From: a bacterium
GTDB taxonomy: Bacteria; Patescibacteriota; Gracilibacteria; UM-FILTER-43-11
Length of the DNA stretch: 10,292 bases
Direction: 5' to 3'
Assembly: GCA_030426875.1 (NCBI GenBank)
Contig: JAUHXI010000035.1
Coordinates: forward strand, 1 to 10,292
Within the stretch, counting starts at the first letter, position 1. Each line of letters starts with the position of its first letter. The translations under genes were made by a program, and so were the position numbers. Positions 1-7,362 of the stretch are shown here, one piece after another. The notes below the pieces were generated by a model. That model searched no databases. It was not told the DNA's origin and worked only from the letters and a program-made list of their open reading frames with translations.

Positions 1-552
1 AACATCACCCTCGTTTTAGGTCATGAAGACAGAGAAGTGGCCAGCGTTCGGATGGAAAAAATGGCTGAAGGATTTGGCTCACTGGCGGCTAATTTTGACC
101 CTAAAGTGAATGTGGTGACCCTGGCTGATGGAACTGAATCCCGAGAATTAGTGCCTGATGAATCAAAAGTGGACCATGAGCAGGCAGAATTTGAGGGGGA
201 AACGATCAACTGCACTGGTGTGGGGGGTGAGGCGAGCTTTTGTTACACGGTGACGGAAGATGTGATTTTGATGAGCAACAGCAAAAACCTGATGGAAGAA
301 AGCTTGAGCTCAAAAATGGACGCCCGTCTTTCACTCGAAGGCAATGCTTCATTTGAAAAAAGCTTTGACGAATTGAGCAAGGTGACCGACGAGATGACCT
401 TTGTGAATTTTGAAATGCTGACCAGCAATCTTCAAGCCAACCCCCAACTCCAATTCATCCTCCCGCTGACCGAGAATTTAGACTCTGCGGCGTGGGTGAA
501 GCATTATTTTGAGGATGGGGTGAGCGTGGAGGGGGTGGTTTTGTTTGATTGA
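1..552 (+). CDS. 3' end of a DUF3352-like protein (partial)
   Basis: The reading frame is open from the first base of the window (codons AAC ATC ACC ...), so this is the C-terminal 183 residues of a longer protein whose start lies to the left. A GTG at position 37 could be read as a start, but the frame continues upstream without a stop and nothing marks it as an initiation site. The visible part is acidic and mixed alpha/beta, with no membrane segment. The stretch reading TEDVILMSNSKNLMEE, followed by a Phe/Leu-rich helix and a strand, resembles the pattern of DUF3352 proteins, which are envelope-associated proteins of unknown function. That resemblance is from memory, not a search. The gene stops at TGA 550-552 and converges on the minus-strand gene ending at 632. 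Confidence 0.6.
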   Translation, partial: NITLVLGHEDREVASVRMEKMAEGFGSLAANFDPKVNVVTLADGTESRELVPDESKVDHEQAEFEGETINCTGVGGEASFCYTVTEDVILMSNSKNLMEESLSSKMDARLSLEGNASFEKSFDELSKVTDEMTFVNFEMLTSNLQANPQLQFILPLTENLDSAAWVKHYFEDGVSVEGVVLFD

Positions 553-589
553 CGAATATTAATTAGGGATTGGAGATTTTTGATTTTAA

Positions 590-634
590 CCCTACCTTAT
601 CCTACCCCTTCGGGGGAGCCAGAGGGGGCCACTA
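590..634. repeat. Dispersed hairpin repeat, family A, copy 1
   Basis: The element begins CCCTACC and ends with the 17-base core GCCAGAGGGGGCCACTA (618-634). The same arrangement recurs at 2393-2438, where the core differs at one of 17 bases. Inside it is a CCCC-TTCG-GGGG hairpin (605-616), the stable UUCG tetraloop type. It lies between two convergent genes and covers the stop codon of the minus-strand gene, so it could end transcription from both sides, although no T-run follows. Confidence 0.6.
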
Positions 635-1744
635 AGTACCATAAATGTCTTTAATTTTGGCAAAAGGCTCAGGCAATTCACCATTATTTACATCAAAAGG
701 CATCATCGTTTTAGGATTGATGTTGTAAACCAAAAGCATCTGTCTAAAAATAGAAGCAGCTCTTTGATTTAAAATACTACCACTAAAATCAGCAGAAGTT
801 TGGGCTTTAAGCTCCTGCATGGCCATCGCAAATGCCATGGCCCAGGCACCAGAAAGCAATTTAGGGACTTTTTCCCGAGGCATAACCCCTCCTCCATACC
901 CTACTTCTTTATTATTTCTATTAAACTTCCTGACAATGTCACGCACCCAACACAATGAAGGCATAATTGTTATACCAGGATGCAAAGGAGCGCCCAAAGG
1001 CATGGATGCTTCAGCTAGGAGATCTCGAGTTGATTTATTATCAAGGCAGACCCTCAAAGCACTGGCCAATTTTTCCCATTCAGATGGATGGTTAGGCACA
1101 TACACCTCAATGGCATCCTTCCGTCCTAATTGATTTATTTCAAAATAATCATCACATTCTTTTTTCATAGCAGCTCCATGCAACTTAGCAATAAATTGAT
1201 TAGGGTTAGCTGAAGGATCTAGGTTAAAATAAAGCTGGTGTGAAGCGGAAGTAATAATGGGCCTTTCACGAAGGAGGCTACTAGGTGCATACCCTAAAGA
1301 ATAGTGAGGGTTTAAGTATTGGCGTACACTATATGCCAACCGTGCCAAAAGACCATGTTTTGACGGCTTTGAGTCAATCACCAATTTTTCATGAAGCATT
1401 CGAATGTTTGAATCCCTAAAGCCAAACTCCAAACAGTTAGCCATAAGACAATTTGCTACTTTTTCTTCAACCTCTCCATCATCAACCAAGGACTGAATCC
1501 GCTGACAATGAATAGATGATTCTAATTCAATTTTATTAAAATAATCACGGAATGAGACTGGTTCTAAACCTTCAACCACATAATTCAAACCTTCCACGAA
1601 TTGAATGAGATTTCTAAAATTCCTAAAAAATAAATTTCTTTCATCGTCAGGAAGACTTTGAACGGTATGCAAAACATCATTAAAAATTTGTTCCGCAAGA
1701 CCTTCTGGAGGGGTATCATTCGCAACTTCAGACCTGTATGCCAT
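632..1744 (-). CDS. Unplaced 370-residue protein, possible HopA1-like domain
   Basis: I do not recognise this protein with certainty. It is soluble, with no signal peptide or membrane helix. The first ~135 residues are helical and acidic. The second half has a strand LYFNL (171-175), an Arg-Lys-Asp turn (208-210) leading to a VYVP strand (214-217), a PLGAPLHPGI segment (249-258), and then helices rich in Ala/Met (295-312). This order recalls the HopA1 effector family (phosphothreonine-lyase-like domains, also found in class V lanthipeptide synthesis). That link is inference from memory. The ATG at 1744 is kept because the coding pattern starts there and a promoter lies about 65 bases upstream. 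No Shine-Dalgarno motif precedes it. The stop codon sits inside a dispersed repeat, so the last few residues may come from repeat sequence. Confidence 0.75.
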   Translation of the reverse strand: MAYRSEVANDTPPEGLAEQIFNDVLHTVQSLPDDERNLFFRNFRNLIQFVEGLNYVVEGLEPVSFRDYFNKIELESSIHCQRIQSLVDDGEVEEKVANCLMANCLEFGFRDSNIRMLHEKLVIDSKPSKHGLLARLAYSVRQYLNPHYSLGYAPSSLLRERPIITSASHQLYFNLDPSANPNQFIAKLHGAAMKKECDDYFEINQLGRKDAIEVYVPNHPSEWEKLASALRVCLDNKSTRDLLAEASMPLGAPLHPGITIMPSLCWVRDIVRKFNRNNKEVGYGGGVMPREKVPKLLSGAWAMAFAMAMQELKAQTSADFSGSILNQRAASIFRQMLLVYNINPKTMMPFDVNNGELPEPFAKIKDIYGT

Positions 1745-1815
1745 TTAAAATAAAAATAAAGAATATAGAAGGCGGAGGGTGGCTAATCATTCATGCAATG
1801 CCAATAAACCTCTTC

Positions 1816-1844
1816 ATATTAAAACATATTTCAATAAAAGTCAA
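1816..1844 (-). promoter_or_regulatory. Predicted promoter of the 632-1744 gene
   Basis: Read on the minus strand, TTGACT (1844-1839) is followed after 17 bases by TAATAT (1821-1816), a fair sigma-70-type pair. Transcription would start near 1809 and give a leader of about 65 bases. Its -35 box stands back to back with the groES -35 box, only 11 bases apart, so the two promoters diverge from a very compact region. Confidence 0.45.
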
Positions 1845-1855
1845 CCCCTAATCCC

Positions 1856-1883
1856 TTGACCCACCACCGTTTCTTGCTAGAAT
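1856..1883 (+). promoter_or_regulatory. groES-groEL promoter
   Basis: TTGACC (1856-1861) and TAGAAT (1878-1883) are separated by 16 bases, and the -10 is preceded by TGC, giving an extended -10 (TGnTAGAAT). The expected transcription start falls around 1890, inside the CIRCE operator that begins at 1887. A repressor bound there would cover the start site directly. Confidence 0.8.
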
Positions 1884-1886
1884 GAT

Positions 1887-1913
1887 TTAGCACTCTAAGT
1901 GCTCAAGTGCTAA
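1887..1913. promoter_or_regulatory. CIRCE operator (HrcA binding site)
   Basis: The arms TTAGCACTC (1887-1895) and AAGTGCTAA (1905-1913) are separated by exactly nine bases, matching the CIRCE consensus TTAGCACTC-N9-GAGTGCTAA with one mismatch in the right arm. CIRCE is the operator of the heat-shock repressor HrcA. Here it lies just after the -10 box and in the 5' leader of groES. The nine-base spacer itself contains AAGTGCT, so the right half-site is partly duplicated. HrcA is not encoded in this window. Confidence 0.92.
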
Positions 1914-1965
1914 TTTAATTTTCACTTGAATCAACGTTTAAATTTATCAATTTAACTAAAAAAAT

Positions 1966-2259
1966 ATGAGTATCATCCCCCTAAACGGCTATGTCGTCAT
2001 TCAACCCCTAGTCCCGGAAGAAATGACCAAAACTGGGATCATCATTCCTGACACGGCCAACAAAGAAAAACCCAAAGAAGGTAAAGTCGTCGCCATCTCT
2101 AAGACCAACATCAACGACAAAGGCATCGACTTACCCATCGAAATGAAAATCGGGGACACCGTCCTCTACGGTCAATACTCTGGTGAAGACGTAAAAGTAG
2201 ACGGCGTCGAATATAAGATTGTAGAGATGACCTCTGTACGAGCAATTGTAAAAAGCTAA
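1966..2259 (+). CDS. groES: Co-chaperonin GroES (Cpn10)
   Basis: GroES forms a heptameric lid on GroEL and closes the folding chamber in the cytoplasm. At 97 residues the protein has the usual family length. It opens with the typical PLNGYVVIQP strand, carries the mobile loop with the hydrophobic contact residues G24-I25-I26-I27, and has the DTVLYGQYSG strand (64-73) and the C-terminal YKIVEMTSVRAI strands expected of Cpn10. The ATG at 1966 is the natural start; it follows an A-rich tract rather than a Shine-Dalgarno motif. The gene is the first of a groES-groEL unit controlled by an extended -10 promoter and a CIRCE site. The leader is about 75 bases. The gap of 204 bases to groEL is long for this operon and is filled with inverted repeats. 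Confidence 0.97.
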   Translation: MSIIPLNGYVVIQPLVPEEMTKTGIIIPDTANKEKPKEGKVVAISKTNINDKGIDLPIEMKIGDTVLYGQYSGEDVKVDGVEYKIVEMTSVRAIVKS

Positions 2260-2267
2260 CTTAGAGT

Positions 2268-2303
2268 CCCCCTCCTCAAATGAGGAGGGGGCTAGGGGGT
2301 GGT
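2268..2303 (-). repeat. Dispersed hairpin repeat, family B, inverted copy
   Basis: A perfect hairpin, CCCCCTCCTCA (2268-2278) against TGAGGAGGGGG (2281-2291), is followed by CTAGGGGGTGGT. Read on the minus strand this gives ACCACCCCCTAGC and then the hairpin, the same order as the copy at 2344-2380 on the plus strand. It begins nine bases after the groES stop codon. It may act as an RNA stability or processing element between the two chaperonin genes (inference). Confidence 0.7.
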
Positions 2304-2343
2304 CATGAACGGACATTGGAATCACCCATGACCTCCAACCAGA

Positions 2344-2380
2344 ACCACCCCAAACCCCTCCTTGATTAAGGAGGGGCTAA
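2344..2380 (+). repeat. Dispersed hairpin repeat, family B, direct copy
   Basis: ACCACCCC (2344-2351) is followed by a hairpin with arms CCCCTCCTT (2355-2363) and AAGGAGGGG (2368-2376) around a GATT loop. It is the mirror partner of the 2268-2303 element. Together the two copies form a larger inverted repeat, because GGGGTGGT (2296-2303) pairs with ACCACCCC (2344-2351), with an inner GGTCATG/CATGACC pair (2301-2307 and 2327-2333). Confidence 0.7.
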
Positions 2381-2392
2381 CAACAAATCAAT

Positions 2393-2438
2393 CCCTACCA
2401 CTCTTCGGAAAACGGAGATGGGCCAGAGGGGACCACTA
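2393..2438. repeat. Dispersed hairpin repeat, family A, copy 2
   Basis: This second copy of the element at 590-634 runs from CCCTACC to the core GCCAGAGGGGACCACTA (2422-2438), with 16 of 17 core bases identical. The middle has diverged, but a TTCGG near 2404 is kept. It ends 25 bases before the groEL start, so it belongs to the groEL upstream leader. Confidence 0.6.
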
Positions 2439-2442
2439 TTAA

Positions 2443-4149
<1,707 letters not shown>

Positions 4150-4164
4150 ATTGAATAAGTCGAT

Positions 4165-4192
4165 GAAGGCGAGGTCCCAAGACCTCGCCTTC
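4165..4192. terminator. Hairpin after groEL, probable terminator
   Basis: A perfect 12-bp stem, GAAGGCGAGGTC (4165-4176) against GACCTCGCCTTC (4181-4192), with a CCAA loop, starts 15 bases after the groEL stop. No T-run follows, so it is not a textbook intrinsic terminator. It may instead protect the 3' end of the message, with true termination at the structure just downstream. Confidence 0.6.
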
Positions 4193-4233
4193 AAATCATA
4201 GGTTTTGGTTAGTGAGAATTTATAACAAACCAA

Positions 4234-4294
4234 AAAAGCACTTAAGTTCTTAGATTAAAACCTAGAGCAATAAGTGCTTTTATTCTTAATCTAA
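4234..4294. other. Interleaved inverted repeats (possible pseudoknot or terminator)
   Basis: Two perfect complementary pairs interleave in the order A-B-A'-B'. A is AAAAGCACTTA (4234-4244) with A' TAAGTGCTTTT (4271-4281). B is TTAGATTAA (4250-4258) with B' TTAATCTAA (4286-4294). The A stem followed by TTTTATT could terminate groEL transcription. If both stems form, the RNA is a pseudoknot; otherwise they can be alternative folds. The element sits 33 bases before the -10 box of the next gene. Confidence 0.5.
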
Positions 4295-4323
4295 AAAGTT
4301 ATAAAATTATTATGATTTATTTA

Positions 4324-4332
4324 TGCTATAAT
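4324..4332 (+). promoter_or_regulatory. Extended -10 promoter of the HsdR_N gene
   Basis: TGC followed by a consensus TATAAT (4327-4332) forms an extended -10 element; no good -35 box is visible upstream. The start of transcription would be near 4339. That leaves only about 13 bases before the ATG at 4353, or about 37 before the alternative ATG at 4377. Confidence 0.6.
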
Positions 4333-4352
4333 TAAATTAGAGTTAAAATTAT

Positions 4353-5432
4353 ATGAAATTTTTAAGAAATAGCAATATGGATCTACTCAATCAATTAAAA
4401 GGGCTGGCTGATAAAATCGAAAGGCTGAAGGGTAAAATTGAAACTGAAGAGTCAACTAAGCATGCTTTCACACTACCATTCATAAATATTCTAGGCTATG
4501 ATACTTTTAATCCAACAGAAGTTGTGCCTGAATTTACAGCTGATTTAGGCTTGAAAAAAGGAGAAAAAGTAGATTACGCAATTTTTCAAAATGAAAATCC
4601 AATCTTAATCATTGAATGTAAAAACTGGAAAGAAGATTTGAACATACACAATTCTCAATTGTTTAGATATTTTCATGTCACGAAAACACGCTTTGCCCTT
4701 CTGACAAATGGAATTCAATACAGGTTCTACACTGATCTAGATGAAATGAATAAAATGGACAAAAGACCATTTCTTGAATTTGACATAACAAAATTAAAAG
4801 AAAGTACAATAAAAGAGATTGAAAAATTTCATAAATCAAAGTTTGATGCATCAATAATCGTTGACAATGCAAGTAGCCTAAAATATACTCGTGAGATTAA
4901 ATTATTAATTGAAAAAGAAATCAGAGAGCCTTCTGAAGACTTTATAAGGCTATTCGCAAGTAGGGTATATAATGGTCGATTGACATCAAAAGCAAAGAAA
5001 GAGTTTACAGATATTGTTGAAAAAGCATTCAATCAAATGATTAGCGAAAAAGTGAATGATCGACTGAATTCAGCACTAGATAAAGAAAAGGAGCAACAAG
5101 AAGCTGAGCAAGATTTAGAAAAAAAACCAGAAAATAAAACTGAAACGACAAAAGAAGAATTGGAGGGGTATCAAATAATACTAGCAATTCTTCGAAGAAA
5201 AATAGCTAAAAAAAGGATTGTATATAGAGACACACAATCCTATTTTGGTGTTTTATTTGATGACAATAATCGAAAACCTATTTGTCGCCTTCATTTAAAC
5301 GGAGGGGTTAAATATATTAGTCTGTTTTCTGAGGAAAAAAAAGAAACCAAAGAAAAAATTGAAACGGTAGATGATATTTATAAATTTGAAGATCACCTGC
5401 TGAGTATAGCTGAATTTTATAATAAAAATTAA
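4353..5432 (+). CDS. Orphan HsdR N-terminal (PD-(D/E)xK) nuclease-like protein
   Basis: The protein carries the nuclease domain found at the N-terminus of type I restriction subunits (HSDR_N type), without the helicase motor. The core is at residues 30-130: TEES (31-34), then D74 in KVDYAI, E88-x-K90 in LIIECK, and Q102 in SQLFRYF. Together these form a complete PD-(D/E)xK-like set. A Lys/Glu-rich linker (about 240-270) leads to a C-terminal domain with TQSYFGVLFDDNNRKPICRL (284-303). This two-domain layout matches a widespread family of solo proteins annotated as type I restriction HsdR N-terminal, with no proven role. A defence or nucleic-acid repair job is inference. Family members usually begin MDxLxxLK, so the ATG at 4377 (residue 9) may be the true start; the outer ATG is kept because it fits the promoter. 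The gene is clearly more AT-rich than groEL, suggesting transfer. No methylase or specificity subunit is adjacent. Confidence 0.85.
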   Translation: MKFLRNSNMDLLNQLKGLADKIERLKGKIETEESTKHAFTLPFINILGYDTFNPTEVVPEFTADLGLKKGEKVDYAIFQNENPILIIECKNWKEDLNIHNSQLFRYFHVTKTRFALLTNGIQYRFYTDLDEMNKMDKRPFLEFDITKLKESTIKEIEKFHKSKFDASIIVDNASSLKYTREIKLLIEKEIREPSEDFIRLFASRVYNGRLTSKAKKEFTDIVEKAFNQMISEKVNDRLNSALDKEKEQQEAEQDLEKKPENKTETTKEELEGYQIILAILRRKIAKKRIVYRDTQSYFGVLFDDNNRKPICRLHLNGGVKYISLFSEEKKETKEKIETVDDIYKFEDHLLSIAEFYNKN

Positions 5433-5500
5433 GGCAGAATCATTAAGTAAAATCTTGTCATCCCCCCTCATTTCAACCGAAATAGTGAAGCTTTCCCCCC

Positions 5501-5582
5501 TAATACTGGAGCACTTTTGCAAAGTGGTCCAGCACCGTTCAGCCAAAGCTACTGAAGCCCATTACAAATGAACTCCAGCAAA
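5501..5582 (+). repeat. Structured ~82-bp repeat, left copy
   Basis: A direct repeat of 6721-6803 that shares an unbroken identical stretch of 36 bases (5506-5541) and scattered identity afterwards. It folds as CTGGA-G-CACTTT/AAAGTG-G-TCCAG (5506-5532), then a TTCAG/CTGAA stem. It is bounded by CTGGAG (5506-5511) and CTCCAG (5573-5578). No coding frame fits it. It lies downstream of both the HsdR_N gene and the ankyrin gene. It could be a MITE or the remains of insertion-sequence ends (inference). Confidence 0.8.
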
Positions 5583-5675
5583 CAGAATATCATTCAAAAA
5601 ACACCTTTTCATTCCAAATTAAATGGAGGAATTTAGGCGCTTTTTGATTCATTTTAATTCAGAAATTACCCCTTA

Positions 5676-6605
5676 TTAAGCTGATAATTCTGAAGCTTTT
5701 TTAGCCCCATTTTTTCTCAAAAATGTTTTAATTTCCTGCTTAATAGACGGAGCCAAAGCCCTATCCAAAACTGTATTTTTTGACCAACCTCCCCCAACTA
5801 CAAGGTTGATATCTGCATACTTAGCAATTAACTTAACAAAATCGATATTATTCTCTCTTACAGCCCGCATTAAAATGGTTTCTTGTTCCAAAATACGATC
5901 CACAGGAAAGCCATTTTCAAGTAATCTTTCAGCTTTATCTAAATCATTAAAAAATACACTCCCGACAAAAGACCACAAAACATCATCGGAAATGCCACTA
6001 TAGTCGATATCACCTGGATTCGCTTGAGCCATTTTAGCGACATCAGCCTCTATCTGAGCTTTTTCCGCATTAATAATATCACGTGCCCTTTCAACCCCCT
6101 GGCCTTTTAAGTAGGCTATCATTGGTTCATAATCTTCATTTGGATTATCTTGCTGGCCTTGGAGAGCTCCATCCATAGCTGTTAATGGAACGCGACCATC
6201 CCTATCAACATACTTAAGATCTGCACCATATTCAGCAAATAATCTTAGTAATTCTAAGTCATTTTTATGGACTGCGAGTTGAAATGCATAGGTTGTGCCG
6301 TTATTTTTAACTCGAACATCGGCAGGCATACCTCCCTCCAATAATCTTGTAAATATAGGCAATCGATCTGGCAATGAAAATAAATGAAATAGTAATTTTT
6401 CTTTATTCCTGACGCCTAACTGATTGTATGTATCATAATTTATAGCTTCCGACTCGCTTAAAAGCTCATCAACAGTCAGGATTCTATTAGCTTCAGCAGC
6501 TTCAGGCTGCTCACCACCAGCCAAAGCAGAGCTAAGGCTAGTTCTACGACCTTCTAAATCTGCAGAAGCCTGATCTAAGTCTGCCCCTTCATTAACTTCA
6601 TCCAT
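5676..6605 (-). CDS. Ankyrin-repeat protein
   Basis: This is a 309-residue soluble protein built of ankyrin-type repeats, which are helical protein-binding modules. The first ~40 residues are acidic, low in complexity and probably disordered. Repeat-like units are seen at about 70-98 (ending LLEGGMPADVR), 103-133 (TTYAFQLAVHKNDLELLRLF...YGADLKYVDRDG), 206-236 (ERLLENGFPVDRI) and 239-270 (TILMRAVRENNIDFVKLI), with a degenerate final unit. A charged insertion (150-200) separates the two blocks. There is no signal peptide or enzyme domain. The ATG at 6605 lies about 22 bases after a good promoter start. The gene stands alone on the minus strand between two direct copies of a structured repeat. 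The partner protein is unknown. Confidence 0.85.
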   Translation of the reverse strand: MDEVNEGADLDQASADLEGRRTSLSSALAGGEQPEAAEANRILTVDELLSESEAINYDTYNQLGVRNKEKLLFHLFSLPDRLPIFTRLLEGGMPADVRVKNNGTTYAFQLAVHKNDLELLRLFAEYGADLKYVDRDGRVPLTAMDGALQGQQDNPNEDYEPMIAYLKGQGVERARDIINAEKAQIEADVAKMAQANPGDIDYSGISDDVLWSFVGSVFFNDLDKAERLLENGFPVDRILEQETILMRAVRENNIDFVKLIAKYADINLVVGGGWSKNTVLDRALAPSIKQEIKTFLRKNGAKKASELSA

Positions 6606-6633
6606 AATAATATTTTAAAAAGTACATCTTTTA

Positions 6634-6662
6634 ATTATACCAAAAATTAATGATAAAAGCAA
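6634..6662 (-). promoter_or_regulatory. Promoter of the ankyrin gene
   Basis: On the minus strand TTGCTT (6662-6657) precedes a consensus TATAAT (6639-6634) with a 17-base spacer. Transcription should start near 6627 and give a leader of about 22 bases to the ATG at 6605. The leader is AT-rich and has no Shine-Dalgarno motif. Confidence 0.65.
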
Positions 6663-6720
6663 GAAAGATCACTTACTGGAGCCCACCATCATTCCGGATC
6701 AGGAGATTCCTTCCTTGAAC

Positions 6721-6803
6721 TAATGCTGGAGCACTTTTGCAAAGTGGTCCAGCACCGTTCAACCAAAAACTACTGAACCCTATTGCAAATACGCTCCAGC
6801 AAA
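6721..6803 (+). repeat. Structured ~82-bp repeat, right copy
   Basis: The second copy is in the same orientation as 5501-5582 and has one extra base. Its ends form a perfect 8-bp inverted pair, GCTGGAGC (6725-6732) and GCTCCAGC (6793-6800). The inner stem has changed from TTCAG/CTGAA to GTTCA/TGAAC (6758-6762 and 6775-6779), so pairing is kept although bases differ, which argues for selection on structure. Its right end overlaps the start of the 38-bp palindrome. Confidence 0.8.
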
Positions 6804-6835
6804 TAATTACGTAATTAATTACGTAATTATTTGCT
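6798..6835. repeat. Perfect 38-bp palindrome (operator or cruciform candidate)
   Basis: The sequence from AGCAAATAATTACGTAATT to its exact reverse complement is a perfect palindrome with no spacer. Inside it, the 14-base palindrome TAATTACGTAATTA occurs twice (6804-6817 and 6816-6829), offset by 12 bases. It ends 15 bases before the TATAAT box of the PAP2 gene, covering the expected -35 position. A dimeric regulator could bind here. It is not followed by a T-run on either strand, so it is not an obvious terminator. Confidence 0.85.
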
Positions 6836-6850
6836 CAAAAAAAAGTCAGG

Positions 6851-6856
6851 TATAAT
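6851..6856 (+). promoter_or_regulatory. -10 box of the PAP2 operon, leaderless start
   Basis: A consensus TATAAT ends six bases before the ATG at 6863. The usual start distance of about seven bases puts the first transcribed base at or next to the A of the ATG, so the message is probably leaderless. The -35 region is poor (TTATTT at 6827-6832 with an 18-base spacer) and lies inside the palindrome. Confidence 0.6.
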
Positions 6857-6862
6857 AAAGGC

Positions 6863-7324
6863 ATGTTAGACAAACTCGCCACCCTCTTTAACCACCTGTG
6901 GATCGGCCTTCTCGGCCTATCAATCGCCATCCCCCTTTCCGCCCGGCTGCTAAAAACCCGCAAAGAATGGGTGGGCTTGTGGACAAGCTTCTTCATCATG
7001 CAAGGAATCGTCTGGAGCATTAAATATCTAGTCAATCGGCTCAGACCCATCGGAAACCATGTCTTAACCAACCCCAGTTTCCCCAGTGGCGTCGCCGCAG
7101 ATGCCGGTTTTTTGGCCATGTACCTAACTCTCATTTACCCCAAATACTGGCCCCTCTGGCAAACCTTGGGAATAGGAATGAGCCTGTTACGGGTCTACAA
7201 CGGGGCTCATTATTGGAGTGATATTGTGGTGGGCTACTTGCTAGGGAGTTTGATCATACTTATCGCCCATCGTTGGGCAATTTTTCAAACCCCTTCAAGA
7301 AAACCCTTGCTGAATGACCAGTAA
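6863..7324 (+). CDS. PAP2-family membrane phosphatase-like protein
   Basis: PAP2 enzymes remove phosphate from lipids such as phosphatidic acid or undecaprenyl pyrophosphate, with the active site at the outer membrane face. The 153-residue protein has about five hydrophobic segments. It keeps motif 1 as K54-x6-R61-P62 and motif 3 as R110-x5-H116-x3-D120 (RVYNGAHYWSD). Motif 2 reads PSGV (74-77) where the family has PSGH, so the histidine usually involved in catalysis is missing; the Ser of SR in motif 3 is Leu109. Activity is therefore uncertain. It is short for the family but has all three motif regions. The ATG at 6863 fits the promoter closely. It is the first gene of a plus-strand run, with the TPM gene a few bases downstream. 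Confidence 0.85.
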   Translation: MLDKLATLFNHLWIGLLGLSIAIPLSARLLKTRKEWVGLWTSFFIMQGIVWSIKYLVNRLRPIGNHVLTNPSFPSGVAADAGFLAMYLTLIYPKYWPLWQTLGIGMSLLRVYNGAHYWSDIVVGYLLGSLIILIAHRWAIFQTPSRKPLLNDQ

Positions 7325-7362
7325 ATAGTAAAATGAGCCCCAGAATACTAGAATCAATACCA

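Noticed and set aside
4353..5432. A complete type I restriction system
   Set aside because: Only the HsdR N-terminal nuclease-like part is present; no helicase motifs, HsdM or HsdS lie in the window.
5501..6803. The direct repeats as integron attC sites around a gene cassette
   Set aside because: No GTTRRRY/RYYYAAC core pair is present at the expected ends, and no integrase is in view; only the repeat-gene-repeat layout is similar.
6798..6835. The 38-bp palindrome as an intrinsic terminator
   Set aside because: It is followed by A residues rather than T on the plus strand and by no T-run on the minus strand.
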